Positions 1-8,910 are shown, counted from the first letter of the stretch. The stretch: DNA of 64,000 nt from Glaesserella sp041814905 (GCF_041814905.1 NZ_JBGXYA010000080.1:1-64000); one strand, 5' to 3'. Notes: a model not told the origin generated them from the letters alone. Translations and numbers: made by a program.

Positions 1-17
1 AAGAAGGAAAAGCAAAA

Positions 18-479
18 ATGGCAATTATTACAGGTAATTTAGTCGCAACAGGGTTAAAATTCGGCATTGTGTGTGCGAGATTTAACGATTTTATCAACGA
101 TAAACTGTTAAGCGGTGCGATTGACACACTCGTTCGCCACGGTGCAAGCGAAAGCGATATTGATACCGCTTGGGTACCTGGGGCATTTGAAATTCCGTTG
201 GTTGCGAAAAAAATGGCGGAAAGCGGTAAGTATGACGCAGTAATCTGCTTAGGCACAGTAATCCGTGGCTCAACTACGCACTATGATTACGTTTGTAACG
301 AAGCAGCAAAAGGCATTGGTGCAGTGAGCTTACAAACAGGTGTTCCGGTTATTTTTGGTGTATTAACTACCGAAAATATCGAACAAGCTATCGAACGTGC
401 AGGCACAAAAGCTGGCAACAAAGGCTCTGAATGTGCGTTAGGCGCGATTGAAATGGTGAATGTGTTAAAAGGTCTATAA
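18..479 (+). CDS. ribH: 6,7-dimethyl-8-ribityllumazine synthase
   Basis: Lumazine synthase catalyses the penultimate step of riboflavin synthesis, condensing 5-amino-6-ribitylaminouracil with 3,4-dihydroxybutanone 4-phosphate in the cytoplasm. The 153-residue length is normal for the family. Visible family motifs are the N-terminal FGIVCARFND strand, the WVPGAFEIP loop, the CLGTVIRGSTTHYDYV block and the PVIFGVLTTENIEQA segment. The ATG at 18 follows an AAGGAA ribosome-binding site at 5-10. In this family of bacteria ribH is normally last in a rib operon; the upstream genes would lie left of the window. A hairpin terminator at 523-544 ends the unit. Identity is secure. Confidence 0.97.
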   Translation: MAIITGNLVATGLKFGIVCARFNDFINDKLLSGAIDTLVRHGASESDIDTAWVPGAFEIPLVAKKMAESGKYDAVICLGTVIRGSTTHYDYVCNEAAKGIGAVSLQTGVPVIFGVLTTENIEQAIERAGTKAGNKGSECALGAIEMVNVLKGL

Positions 480-512
480 TTTGCAAAATAGTAAGCGAAA
501 CTGACCGCTTGT
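480..512 (-). repeat. Uptake signal sequence, full 33-bp unit
   Basis: On the minus strand this reads ACAAGCGGTC, a 15-base spacer, then TTTGCAAA. The core occupies 503-512. It is a single copy just after ribH, immediately before the ribH terminator. Confidence 0.85.
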
Positions 513-522
513 AGAAACAATG

Positions 523-544
523 AGGGGCTGACATCCCAGCCCTT
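523..544 (+). terminator. Rho-independent terminator of ribH
   Basis: AGGGGCTG at 523-530 pairs with CAGCCCTT at 537-544 (one G-T pair) across a six-base loop, and the tail ATTTTTATG follows. It lies between ribH and the convergent nanK. It could also slow transcripts arriving from nanK, but the U-rich tail is on the plus strand. Confidence 0.8.
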
Positions 545-570
545 ATTTTTATGTTTAACTTAACGGCTTA

Positions 571-1455
571 TTATTCATATTGATTTTCCGCCCACCAGGC
601 AGCACCGATCAAACCGGCATCTTGTGCATAATAGGCTGGGATAATTTCCGGTCTGTATATCGATGGCATTTGCGCTAAAAAATGCTCAACGCGCGCTAAA
701 TAACCACTTGTCAAACCGACACTTCCACCCAATGCAATCCGTTGAATATCCAAACCGATTTTTAAATCTGCGATTAAATTGGCAATAGCTTTTGCCGATT
801 TATCCACCAACATTCCTGCCTGCGGATCACCGGCTCTAAAACGTTCGAACACTTCCGGCGGTTCACACGGGTTTTCCCATTTTGCCGCTGCACGCGCAAT
901 CGCACGCCCAGCAGCGACTGCTTCTACACATCCGACTCTCCCACAGCCACAAAGCTCCCCGTTTGGATCCGCTAAAGTATGACCGATATGCCCTGCAACA
1001 CCATTTGTACCAGTAAATAATTTACGGTTAAGAATAATTCCGCCTCCCACACCGGTAGATACCGTAATAAAGGCAAAATTTTCAATATCCTCTTGGCGCA
1101 GAAATTCCGCACAGCCGGCAGCTTGTGCGTCATTGAGCAAGGTAATCGGCTTATCCGTATGTTTTGCAATACTTTGTTGTAAAGGGAAAAAGGCAAGATT
1201 GCCTAAATTTTTCGGATTAAGTGCGGTTAATATACCGTTCTGAATAATCCCCGTGGATGCCACTGAGACTTTTTCGAATTGTCCTGAAAATTTCTGTAGG
1301 ACTTCCGCTAACGCATTATCCAAAGCCTCTGCACTCGGGTTTTGCGGTGTGTGAATTTGAATGCGTTGTTCCACCAGTGCATCTTTATCTTTTAAGGTGA
1401 CCAGCGCAGCCGCAATTTTCGTTCCACCGACATCAATCGCTAAACAAGCGGTCAT
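571..1455 (-). CDS. nanK: N-acetylmannosamine kinase
   Basis: NanK phosphorylates N-acetylmannosamine to ManNAc-6-phosphate during sialic acid breakdown. It belongs to the ROK family: the N-terminal AIDVGGTKIAAAL phosphate loop and a GHIGHT...CGCGRVGCVEA block (zinc ligands and the ROK signature) are both present. An upstream in-frame start at 1494 exists inside nanE, but the ATG at 1455 begins exactly at the family N-terminus (MTACLAIDVGG) and has an AAGGAG site at 1463-1468. The protein is then 294 residues, the usual size. nanE ends one base upstream (TAA-A-ATG), so the two are translationally coupled. An uptake signal sequence covers the start region. The remaining nan genes are not in this window. 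Confidence 0.95.
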   Translation of the reverse strand: MTACLAIDVGGTKIAAALVTLKDKDALVEQRIQIHTPQNPSAEALDNALAEVLQKFSGQFEKVSVASTGIIQNGILTALNPKNLGNLAFFPLQQSIAKHTDKPITLLNDAQAAGCAEFLRQEDIENFAFITVSTGVGGGIILNRKLFTGTNGVAGHIGHTLADPNGELCGCGRVGCVEAVAAGRAIARAAAKWENPCEPPEVFERFRAGDPQAGMLVDKSAKAIANLIADLKIGLDIQRIALGGSVGLTSGYLARVEHFLAQMPSIYRPEIIPAYYAQDAGLIGAAWWAENQYE

Positions 1456-1476
1456 TTTAAGCTCCTTTTTTGCAAT
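1444..1476 (+). repeat. Uptake signal sequence over the nanK start
   Basis: ACAAGCGGTC at 1444-1453, a 15-base spacer, then TTTGCAAT (one mismatch to TTTGCAAA) at 1469-1476. On the coding strand this unit contains the last codons of nanE, the nanK ribosome-binding site and the first four nanK codons (Met-Thr-Ala-Cys). Confidence 0.85.
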
Positions 1477-2152
1477 TATCGATCGCACTGACAAACCAGC
1501 TGACTATATGCTCCAAGCGGGTCAATGCCGATCCGACCGTAACGGCATATGCACCGTTTTCAATTGCCGCAGCCGCCAGCTCCGGCGTATTGTACCGTCC
1601 TTCCGCCATGACACGACAACCACTTGCGACCAAATCACGTACAAGTTGTACATCAGGTTCATCAGGCGTTTCACCGCCGGTATAGCCTGACATGGTGCTG
1701 CCGATCAGATCAACTCCCAGCGCTTGGCAATACATACCTTCTTTATAGTTTGAACAGTCGGCCATCGACATGGCGCCGAGCTCTTGAATGCGCTTTGCAC
1801 AGGCTTCAATCGTCGTCGGGCGAATGCGATCCGTACCATCGAAAGCAATAATATCCGCACCGGCATGATAGAGATCATCGATATCTTGTAAAAACGGTGT
1901 AATACGTACCGGGCTGTCAGGCAGATCCCGCTTAACGATACCAACGATAGGGACATCAACAACAGCTCGTACCGCTTTTAGATTATCAATGCCTTCAATA
2001 CGTAATCCTGACGCCCCTCCTATGACTGATGCTTTTGCCATTGCCGCCACGATTTCCGGTGAATCCATCGGACCGTTATCCACGGGCTGGCAGGAGGCGA
2101 TTAGCCCGTTTTGTAACTGCGCTAAAATTTGTGCCTTGGTTAATCTAGACAT
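1457..2152 (-). CDS. nanE: N-acetylmannosamine-6-phosphate 2-epimerase
   Basis: NanE converts ManNAc-6-phosphate, the product of NanK, to GlcNAc-6-phosphate. The 231-residue TIM-barrel protein carries the family segments LIASCQPVDNGPMDSPE near the N-terminus, PIVGIVKRD, the FDGTDRIRP region and the C-terminal AYAVTVGSALTRLEHI phosphate-binding loop. It is the first gene of a two-gene nanE-nanK unit on the minus strand and faces away from nupC; the shared upstream region is 2153-2410. With only the epimerase and kinase present, the lyase, deaminase and transporter genes must be elsewhere. Confidence 0.95.
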   Translation of the reverse strand: MSRLTKAQILAQLQNGLIASCQPVDNGPMDSPEIVAAMAKASVIGGASGLRIEGIDNLKAVRAVVDVPIVGIVKRDLPDSPVRITPFLQDIDDLYHAGADIIAFDGTDRIRPTTIEACAKRIQELGAMSMADCSNYKEGMYCQALGVDLIGSTMSGYTGGETPDEPDVQLVRDLVASGCRVMAEGRYNTPELAAAAIENGAYAVTVGSALTRLEHIVSWFVSAIDNCKKGA

Positions 2153-2410
2153 AATTACTCCACAATTTATTATAAAAAAGAAGATTTACTCCAAATAATA
2201 ATCCTGTTAAATACACAAATCAATAAATACCGCTTAAAAGTGAGAGGTAGATCAAATTTTTTATCTTTGCCTGCCATAATACTGATATAACTATAAAATT
2301 TTGAAGATTTTGACAAAAAAAGGCGGTATCATAAACACCCTTTTTCATGGTTGCTGCGGTGTTCTTATTTGGCAATCAATTTTCTGTTAAACTTTTTCGA
2401 GGTTGTAAAA

Positions 2411-3682
2411 ATGGATACATTTATGAGCCTGTTAGGCATTGTTGTACTCCTTTTAATTGCGTTCTTGTTATCCAACAATAAAAAAGCAATTAACTATCGT
2501 ACCGTTTTCGGTGCGCTAGCAATTCAAATCGGTATCGGCGCTATTATTCTCTATATCCCGGCTGGACGCGATGCTTTGCTTGCCGCATCAAAAGGGGTCA
2601 GCGCCGTGATTAACTACGGTAATGACGGTATCAGTTTCTTATTTGGCGGTTTAGTCAGTGATAAGATGTTTGAAGTATTCGGTGGCGGCGGTTTCGTCTT
2701 TGCTTTGCGCGTGCTTCCACCGATTATTTTCTTTTCGGCATTAATTTCCGTACTTTACTATCTTGGTATTATGCAGATTGTCATCAAGCTCCTTGGCGGT
2801 GCGTTACAAAAAGCATTAGGTACATCAAAAGCGGAATCGATGTCTGCGGCGGCAAATATCTTTGTCGGTCAAACCGAAGCCCCGTTATTGGTAAAACCAT
2901 ATATCAAATCAATGACGGACTCTGAATTGTTTGCCGTTATGTGTGGTGGTTTAGCCTCCGTCGCCGGCGCGGTAATGATTGGTTATGCCGGTATGGGGGT
3001 TCCGCTTCCGTACTTAATCGCAGCATCATTTATGGCAGCGCCGGGCGGTTTGCTCTTTGCCAAAATTCTACACCCGCAAACAGAATCGTTTAAAGATGAG
3101 TTAAGTGAAGACGATATGGATGACAAACCGGCCAATGTCATTGAAGCGGCGGCAGTCGGTGCATTCTCCGGTTTACAACTTGTCATGAATGTCGGTGCAA
3201 TGCTATTAGCGTTTATTGCATTAATTGCGATGTTAAACGGCTTTATCGGTTGGGTTGGTGGCTTAGTCGGCTTCGAAGGCGTTACATTACAATCTTTATT
3301 AGGTTATGTTTTCCAACCGCTTGCTTGGATTATCGGCGTACCTTGGGGAGTCGAAGCACAAGTAGCCGGTTCGTTAATCGGACAAAAACTGGTCGTAAAC
3401 GAATTCGTTGCTTATGCCGATTTTGCCAACTACTTAAAACCGGAAAGTGCGCCGGTCGTATTAGGTGAAAAAACGATTGCGATCATCACCTTTGCACTTT
3501 GTGGCTTTGCAAACTTGAGTTCTATTGCTATCCTTATCGGCGGTTTAGGCGGTATGGCACCGAATCGTCGTAGTGACGTAGCGCGCATGGGAATCAAAGC
3601 CGTTGCGGCGGGTACACTCTCCAACTTAATGAGTGCGGCCATTGCAGGTTTATTTATCGGTATCGGCGGCGCCGTATTGTAA
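2411..3682 (+). CDS. nupC: Concentrative nucleoside transporter NupC
   Basis: NupC imports nucleosides across the inner membrane by cation symport. The ATG at 2411 (MDTFMSLLGIVVLLL) is preferred over an in-frame start at 2351 because it opens directly into the first membrane segment and follows GAGGTTGT. The 423-residue protein shows multiple hydrophobic helices and CNT-family motifs, including FVGQTEAPLLVKPYI, GGLASVAGAVMIGYAG and the C-terminal CGFANLSSIAILIGG. It is followed by deoC and deoD, so uptake is coupled to nucleoside cleavage. A strong hairpin at 3701-3726 separates it from deoC and may reduce downstream expression. Confidence 0.95.
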   Translation: MDTFMSLLGIVVLLLIAFLLSNNKKAINYRTVFGALAIQIGIGAIILYIPAGRDALLAASKGVSAVINYGNDGISFLFGGLVSDKMFEVFGGGGFVFALRVLPPIIFFSALISVLYYLGIMQIVIKLLGGALQKALGTSKAESMSAAANIFVGQTEAPLLVKPYIKSMTDSELFAVMCGGLASVAGAVMIGYAGMGVPLPYLIAASFMAAPGGLLFAKILHPQTESFKDELSEDDMDDKPANVIEAAAVGAFSGLQLVMNVGAMLLAFIALIAMLNGFIGWVGGLVGFEGVTLQSLLGYVFQPLAWIIGVPWGVEAQVAGSLIGQKLVVNEFVAYADFANYLKPESAPVVLGEKTIAIITFALCGFANLSSIAILIGGLGGMAPNRRSDVARMGIKAVAAGTLSNLMSAAIAGLFIGIGGAVL

Positions 3683-3700
3683 TCGATAAAAACACATTCT

Positions 3701-3726
3701 CAACACCACAGGAAACTGTGGTGTTG
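3701..3726 (+). terminator. Hairpin between nupC and deoC (terminator or attenuator)
   Basis: CAACACCACA (3701-3710) is perfectly complementary to TGTGGTGTTG (3717-3726) across the loop GGAAAC. The following sequence, TCGTTTATAG, is only moderately T-rich, so partial read-through into deoC is likely. Confidence 0.6.
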
Positions 3727-3770
3727 TCGTTTATAGCCAAGTTAAACGATTGCGTTTATAAGGAGTAACC

Positions 3771-4550
3771 ATGAATTTGAAACAAATCGCACAACAAGCC
3801 TTATCTTTAATGGATTTAACTACATTAAACGATAATGACACAGATGACAAAGTTATTGCGTTATGCCAACAAGGTAAAACCGAATTCGGTACGCCGGCAG
3901 CAGTGTGTGTTTACCCACGTTTTGTCCCTATTGCACGTAAAGCGTTAAAAGCGCAAGGTACGCCACAAGTGAAAATTGCTACAGTAACCAATTTCCCTCA
4001 CGGTCACGATGATATCGACATTGCCGTTGCCGAAACCAAAGCGGCAGTGGCTTACGGCGCCGATGAAGTAGATGTAGTTTTTCCATACCGAGCCTTAATC
4101 GCCGGCAATGAGAAAGTAGGATTCGAATTGGTCAAACAGTGTAAAGCGGTTTGTACTCAAGCTAATGTTGCTTTAAAAGTCATTATTGAATCGGGTGAAT
4201 TAAAAACACCTGAATTAATCCGTCAAGCCAGTGAAATTTCGATTAAAGCGGGAGCGGATTTTATCAAAACCTCAACAGGTAAAGTGCCTGTTAATGCGAC
4301 GCTTGAATCTGCACGTATTATGCTTGAAACGATTCGTGATTTAGGTGTTGCGGATAAAGTCGGCTTTAAAGCGGCCGGCGGCGTCAAAACCACCGAAGAA
4401 GCGCAACAATATCTTGCCTTGAGTGCTGAAATTTTAGGAAAAGATTGGATCAACCAAGCGCATTTCCGCTTTGGCGCCTCCAGTTTATTAGCAAATTTGC
4501 TTGCAACCTTAAAGGATGAGCAAGTAAATCAAAACGTAACGGGATATTAA
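3771..4550 (+). CDS. deoC: Deoxyribose-phosphate aldolase
   Basis: DeoC cleaves 2-deoxyribose-5-phosphate to glyceraldehyde-3-phosphate and acetaldehyde, the last step of deoxynucleoside catabolism. The 259-residue length equals that of the enterobacterial enzyme. The Schiff-base lysine lies in FIKTSTGK (around residue 167), and the proton-relay lysine in GFKAAGGVKT (around residue 201). An AAGGAGT site precedes the ATG. It sits between nupC and deoD, 30 bp before deoD, as part of a nucleoside salvage operon. Confidence 0.97.
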   Translation: MNLKQIAQQALSLMDLTTLNDNDTDDKVIALCQQGKTEFGTPAAVCVYPRFVPIARKALKAQGTPQVKIATVTNFPHGHDDIDIAVAETKAAVAYGADEVDVVFPYRALIAGNEKVGFELVKQCKAVCTQANVALKVIIESGELKTPELIRQASEISIKAGADFIKTSTGKVPVNATLESARIMLETIRDLGVADKVGFKAAGGVKTTEEAQQYLALSAEILGKDWINQAHFRFGASSLLANLLATLKDEQVNQNVTGY

Positions 4551-4580
4551 TCTCTCCATTCTAACTAAGAGGAACATAAC

Positions 4581-5297
4581 ATGACTCCACATATTAACGC
4601 ACCTGCCGGTGCATTTGCCGATGTCGTTTTAATGCCGGGCGATCCGCTTCGTGCGAAATATATCGCTGAAACTTTCTTAGAAAACGCAGAACAAGTAACG
4701 AATGTACGCAATATGTTCGGTTATACCGGAACTTATAAGGGGCGCCGTATTTCTGTAATGGGACACGGTATGGGTATCCCGTCTTGCTCTATTTATGCCA
4801 AAGAGTTAATCACTGAATACGGCGTGAAAAAAATCATCCGCGTCGGTTCTTGCGGAGCGGTTCGCCAAGACGTGAAATTACGTGAAGTGGTTATCGGTGT
4901 CGGTGCTTGTACGGATTCAAAAGTCAACCGTATGCGTTTTAAAGATCACGACTTTGCGGCAATTGCCGATTTTGATATGACGGCAGCGGCTGTTCAAGCG
5001 GCAAAAGAAAAAGGCGTAAATGTCCGTGTCGGCAACTTATTCTCCGCCGATCTTTTCTACACACCGGATCCGTCTATGTTTGATGTGATGGAAAAATACG
5101 GCATTTTAGGGGTTGAAATGGAAGCCGCGGGAATTTACGGCGTTGCCGCAGAATTCGGTGCCAAAGCATTAACTATCTGTACCGTTTCGGATCACATTCG
5201 CACTCACGAACAAACCACGGCAGAAGAACGTCAATTAACTTTCAATGATATGATTGAAATTGCATTGGAATCCGTTCTTATCGGTGACCGAACATAA
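4581..5297 (+). CDS. deoD: Purine nucleoside phosphorylase DeoD-type
   Basis: DeoD performs phosphorolysis of purine (deoxy)nucleosides to a free base and (deoxy)ribose-1-phosphate. The 238-residue length is typical of the hexameric bacterial enzyme. Visible motifs are the N-terminal HINAP segment, the phosphate-binding VLMPGDPLRAKYIA loop, the IRVGSCGAV strand, the substrate-binding GVEMEAAGIYGVA, and CTVSDHI, which holds the catalytic Asp. The ribosome-binding site is AGAGGAA. It is the last gene of the nupC-deoC-deoD unit and is followed by a bidirectional terminator shared with lpxC. Confidence 0.97.
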   Translation: MTPHINAPAGAFADVVLMPGDPLRAKYIAETFLENAEQVTNVRNMFGYTGTYKGRRISVMGHGMGIPSCSIYAKELITEYGVKKIIRVGSCGAVRQDVKLREVVIGVGACTDSKVNRMRFKDHDFAAIADFDMTAAAVQAAKEKGVNVRVGNLFSADLFYTPDPSMFDVMEKYGILGVEMEAAGIYGVAAEFGAKALTICTVSDHIRTHEQTTAEERQLTFNDMIEIALESVLIGDRT

Positions 5298-5351
5298 TTT
5301 GCAAAATAATGCACCAAAATAACCACTTGTAAATAATGGCACAGTAGACAA

Positions 5352-5383
5352 AAAATGCCGAATAATAACGTATTCGGCATTTT
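5352..5383 (+). terminator. Bidirectional terminator between deoD and lpxC
   Basis: AAAATGCCGAATA at 5352-5364 is perfectly complementary to TATTCGGCATTTT at 5371-5383 across a six-base loop. The A/T tracts at both ends of the stem let it end deoD transcripts on the plus strand and the dcw-lpxC transcript on the minus strand. Confidence 0.85.
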
Positions 5384-5406
5384 AATTTAACTCTTCAAGT
5401 TTAGCA

Positions 5407-6324
5407 CTAGATAAAGACTTGCCCTTGAACTTGAAAACCTTGCGGTACTTCGGCTTTATCTTCAAAAGTGACAAATTCCCACGCAGTTTCATCCGCTAAC
5501 ACAGTCCTAAGCAGTTTATTATTTAAACCGTGACCGGATTTGTATGCGCTGAAATCACCTAAAATATTATAACCACACATAAATAAGTCACCGATTGCAT
5601 CAAGCATTTTATGGCGAACCAATTCATCTTTAAAACGCAAGCCTTCTTCATTCAAAATACGGTATTCATCTAATACGATAGCATTATCCAAACTACCGCC
5701 TAAAGCTAAACCGATTGATTGTAGATATTCTACGTCTTTCATAAAAGTAAAGGTTCTTGCACGACTTAATTGTTGAATAAAATGTTGTGCTGAAAACTCC
5801 ATTTTATAGTTACGCACATCTTTAGTAATCATAGGGTGCGTAAAATCAATGGTAAAATCTAATTTAAAACCGTTATAAGGCTTAAACTCAGCCCATTTAT
5901 CCCCTTCTTCAACACGTACATTATGTTTAATACGGATGAATTTTTTAGTAGCATCCTGCTCTTCGATGCCGGCGTCAAGTAATAAATAGATAAACGGGCT
6001 TGCACTGCCGTCCATAATCGGAATTTCAGCCGCATTCACTTCTACAATAAGGTTGTCTAAGCCTAGTGATGCCATTGCTGCATTTAAATGCTCTACCGTT
6101 GAGATACGTACTCCGTCATCGTTAATCATACAGGTACATAAAGTAGTATCACGAATAGAATCCGCACTTGCAGGAAAATAAACGACAGGATCGAGATCCG
6201 TACGCGCATAAATAATTCCTGTATTGGCTGGCGCAGGACGCAGAGTTAGCGTCACTTTTTTGCCGCTATGCAAGCCAATACCGGTTACTTTAGTCGCTTG
6301 TTTAAGGGTTCTTTGTTTAATCAT
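5407..6324 (-). CDS. lpxC: UDP-3-O-acyl-N-acetylglucosamine deacetylase
   Basis: LpxC removes the acetyl group from UDP-3-O-acyl-GlcNAc, the committed step of lipid A synthesis. The 305-residue protein begins with the typical MIKQRTLKQATKVTGIGLHSG segment in positions 1-21. Zinc ligands are visible in STVEHLNAAM (His79 with catalytic Glu78) and in RHKMLDAIGD. The ribosome-binding site AAGGAAACGAT precedes the ATG. It follows ftsZ by 28 bp with no terminator between them, so it can be co-transcribed with the dcw cluster, a common arrangement in gamma-proteobacteria. The terminator at 5352-5383 ends the transcript. Confidence 0.97.
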   Translation of the reverse strand: MIKQRTLKQATKVTGIGLHSGKKVTLTLRPAPANTGIIYARTDLDPVVYFPASADSIRDTTLCTCMINDDGVRISTVEHLNAAMASLGLDNLIVEVNAAEIPIMDGSASPFIYLLLDAGIEEQDATKKFIRIKHNVRVEEGDKWAEFKPYNGFKLDFTIDFTHPMITKDVRNYKMEFSAQHFIQQLSRARTFTFMKDVEYLQSIGLALGGSLDNAIVLDEYRILNEEGLRFKDELVRHKMLDAIGDLFMCGYNILGDFSAYKSGHGLNNKLLRTVLADETAWEFVTFEDKAEVPQGFQVQGQVFI

Positions 6325-6352
6325 ATCGTTTCCTTATTTCCCCAATGGTATT

Positions 6353-7564
6353 TTACTGACCATTTCTCATAAACCCGGGAATCGAGCTCGGGGAAAACAT
6401 TTGAGAACTATCTACTTGTTGCGGTTTTTGCGCAGATTGTTGCTGCTGTTGCTGCTGCCCAAACTGATTTTGTTGTGGGTAACCACTCATAAAACCGGAT
6501 TGCTGCTGATATCCACCTTGATGATGCATTGGTTGTTGCTGAGGATAGCCCTGCTGTTGAACCGGTTGCATTTTTGGTGGCATATGTAATGTTTCATCCG
6601 GTTGACCAATACCGGTCGCCACTAAAGTTACACGAATTTTACCTTCCATTTCAGGATAAAATGCTGAACCGAAAATAATAGCAGCATCAGGATCCGCAAA
6701 GCTAGTTACATATTCCATAATAGTGTTTACTTCTGCAAGTTCAATATCTAAACCTGAAGAAATATTTACTAAAATGCCTTTTGCACCGGATAAATCCACA
6801 TCTTCCAATAATGGGCTGGCAACAGCTTCTTTTGCAGCATTTTCAGCTCGGTTTTCACCTTCTGCAATACCTGTTCCCATCATAGCGCGTCCCATTTCCG
6901 ACATCACTTTTTTCACATCGGCAAAGTCAACGTTAACCAAACCTTCCGAAGTAATCATATCGGTAATACCTAGTACTGCATTGCGTAATACATCATTAGC
7001 AACACCAAAAGCTTCATTAAATTTAACGTTTTTAGGCAATACTTTTAATAATTTGTCGTTTTGAATGATAATGAGAGAATCAACATGTTTAGCCAGTTCG
7101 CGAATACCTTGATCTGCGTATCCTGAACGTTTTTTACCTTCAAAGGAAAAAGGTTTAGTAACAATACCTACTGTCAATGCACCTTGACTTTTTGCAATTT
7201 CCGCGATGACTGGGGCTGCACCGGTACCGGTACCACCACCCATACCGACTGCAATAAACACCATGTCCGCACCGGCAATCATATTGCTTAAGGCTTCACG
7301 GTCTTCTTCTGCCGCCTGATGACCAACATTCGGGTCTGCGCCGGCACCTAATCCTTTAGTTACGCTTGCACCTATTTGAATTGTATTACGCACTGCACTA
7401 CTACGTAATACTTGCGCATCAGTATTAACTGAAAAAAACTCAACGCTCCCAACATCTGTTTGGGTACTGCTTACCATGTGATTAAGCGCATTACCGCCGC
7501 CGCCGCCGACACCGATAACTTTAATTACCGCATCTTGAGTTGCTTCGTAAATAGGTTCAAACAT
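6353..7564 (-). CDS. ftsZ: Cell division GTPase FtsZ
   Basis: FtsZ polymerises into the cytokinetic ring. The tubulin signature GGGTGTG is at residues 109-115, with the N-terminal VIGVGGGGGNALNHM nucleotide-binding loop at about 16-30. The GTPase core ends near residue 318. The C-terminal linker (about 325-390) is very rich in Gln and contains a run of seven Gln encoded at 6437-6457. The extreme C-terminal peptide SSIPGFMRNGQ (393-403) is the likely FtsA/ZipA-binding tail. It diverges from the DIPAFLRKQAD-type tail of E. coli but keeps the IP-F-R core. Total length is 403 residues. It follows ftsA by 42 bp. Confidence 0.97.
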   Translation of the reverse strand: MFEPIYEATQDAVIKVIGVGGGGGNALNHMVSSTQTDVGSVEFFSVNTDAQVLRSSAVRNTIQIGASVTKGLGAGADPNVGHQAAEEDREALSNMIAGADMVFIAVGMGGGTGTGAAPVIAEIAKSQGALTVGIVTKPFSFEGKKRSGYADQGIRELAKHVDSLIIIQNDKLLKVLPKNVKFNEAFGVANDVLRNAVLGITDMITSEGLVNVDFADVKKVMSEMGRAMMGTGIAEGENRAENAAKEAVASPLLEDVDLSGAKGILVNISSGLDIELAEVNTIMEYVTSFADPDAAIIFGSAFYPEMEGKIRVTLVATGIGQPDETLHMPPKMQPVQQQGYPQQQPMHHQGGYQQQSGFMSGYPQQNQFGQQQQQQQSAQKPQQVDSSQMFSPSSIPGFMRNGQ

Positions 7565-7606
7565 TCTTGATTCTCCCTAAATGTGCTGATAACAGATCAA
7601 CACTCA

Positions 7607-8884
7607 TTAAAAACTTGATTTTGCCCAATTATAAACTTTCTTAACACCACGACCAAAAATATCAATAATGCCACCGACTTTCTCACCGATTTCACCGCTT
7701 GAACTATTATCAGCATCGTTGTAATGACTATATTGCAAAAGTCCTAATACCGTTGCATATTGTGGTTTATTCACATAATCCGTTAATCCGGTAATATTTA
7801 ACGGGTAACCGACACGAACCTGTGAACCAAATACAGATTTTGCACATTCTACAATATCTTCAATTTGAGAACCACCACCAGTTAAAACAATTCCCGCAAT
7901 TAATTCTTGTTTTATACCTTTTTGTGACAACTCACTACGTAATTGTATTAATTGTTCGACGACAAGCCCCAATAAATCGTTATAACATTGAGCCGTGACT
8001 TTAGACAATTGTTCTTTAGTAAAAGTTCTTGGCATTCTGCCGCCAAGCCCGGCTACATCAATTTTCTTCTCAGGGAAATGGGTAGGAGGAGTAATTGCAC
8101 TACCGTATTGTACTTTTATATTTTCAGCCTCATTACGAGAAGCCGCAAACATCTGAGCAATATAGTCCGTCACATTATTACCGCCGAAGGGGATAACTTT
8201 ACTAAAACGCAAAGCACCATCGGTATAAACCAGCACATCCATCGTACCGCCACCAATATCAATTAAACAAACGCCTAATTCTCTTTCATCATCAGTCAAT
8301 ACGGAATAACTGGATGCCAAACCCGAAAAAACGATTTGATCGATTTTTAATTTACTGCGCTCCACCGCATTTTTCAAATTACGCAGCCAATCATTATGAC
8401 ATGCAATTAAGTGCGCCTGAGCCTGTAAGCGCATACCGGACAAACCCAACGGGTTTTTAGTTGCGGGCAATCTGTCTACTCGATATTCCTGAGGGATAAT
8501 ATGTAATGTTTCTAATCCGTCAGGTAATTTTACCGAACGGGCAATATGAATCGCATTATCCAAATCTTCAGGATTCACTGCCCCGGTAAGCGGAACTGTG
8601 CCACTCTCATTTAAAGCGGTAATATGCGGACCGGAAAGTGCTAACGTCACGCCCATAATCTTACAATCCGAAACAGACTCCGCTTCTTCAATAGCTCGTT
8701 GAATGGAGCTTACCGTAGCATCAAGATCAACGACGCCACCGCCATATACGCCTTTTGACGGACTAACCCCCGAACCGATTACATTAATAACGCCGTCGGG
8801 TAATACTTCCCCTACAACCGCTACTACTTTATGAGTACCGATTTCTAAGCCAACAACTATTTTAGATTCTGCTACTTTTGTCAT
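7607..8884 (-). CDS. ftsA: Cell division protein FtsA
   Basis: FtsA is the actin-like ATPase that tethers FtsZ to the membrane. The 425-residue protein starts with VVGLEIGTHKVVAVVGE (phosphate-1 motif). It shows the LIDIGGGTMDVLVY phosphate-2 motif near the middle and IVLTGGGSQIEDI (adenosine motif) toward the C-terminus. The last residues, IFGRGVKKVYNWAKSSF, fit the amphipathic membrane-targeting helix. It lies between ftsQ (26 bp upstream) and ftsZ, in the standard dcw order. Confidence 0.96.
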   Translation of the reverse strand: MTKVAESKIVVGLEIGTHKVVAVVGEVLPDGVINVIGSGVSPSKGVYGGGVVDLDATVSSIQRAIEEAESVSDCKIMGVTLALSGPHITALNESGTVPLTGAVNPEDLDNAIHIARSVKLPDGLETLHIIPQEYRVDRLPATKNPLGLSGMRLQAQAHLIACHNDWLRNLKNAVERSKLKIDQIVFSGLASSYSVLTDDERELGVCLIDIGGGTMDVLVYTDGALRFSKVIPFGGNNVTDYIAQMFAASRNEAENIKVQYGSAITPPTHFPEKKIDVAGLGGRMPRTFTKEQLSKVTAQCYNDLLGLVVEQLIQLRSELSQKGIKQELIAGIVLTGGGSQIEDIVECAKSVFGSQVRVGYPLNITGLTDYVNKPQYATVLGLLQYSHYNDADNSSSGEIGEKVGGIIDIFGRGVKKVYNWAKSSF

Positions 8885-8910
8885 GATTAATTATGTTTGC
8901 GAATAATAAA

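Noticed and set aside
2239..2254. Possible CRP/CytR site upstream of nupC (AGTGA-N6-GATCA)
   Set aside because: Only the left half resembles the CRP consensus; the right half matches only with a non-standard spacer. CRP/CytR control of nupC is known in enterobacteria but not shown by this sequence.
5315..5335. Uptake sequence after deoD
   Set aside because: The core reads AACCACTTGT, with two mismatches to GACCGCTTGT; it may be a decayed copy but was not counted.
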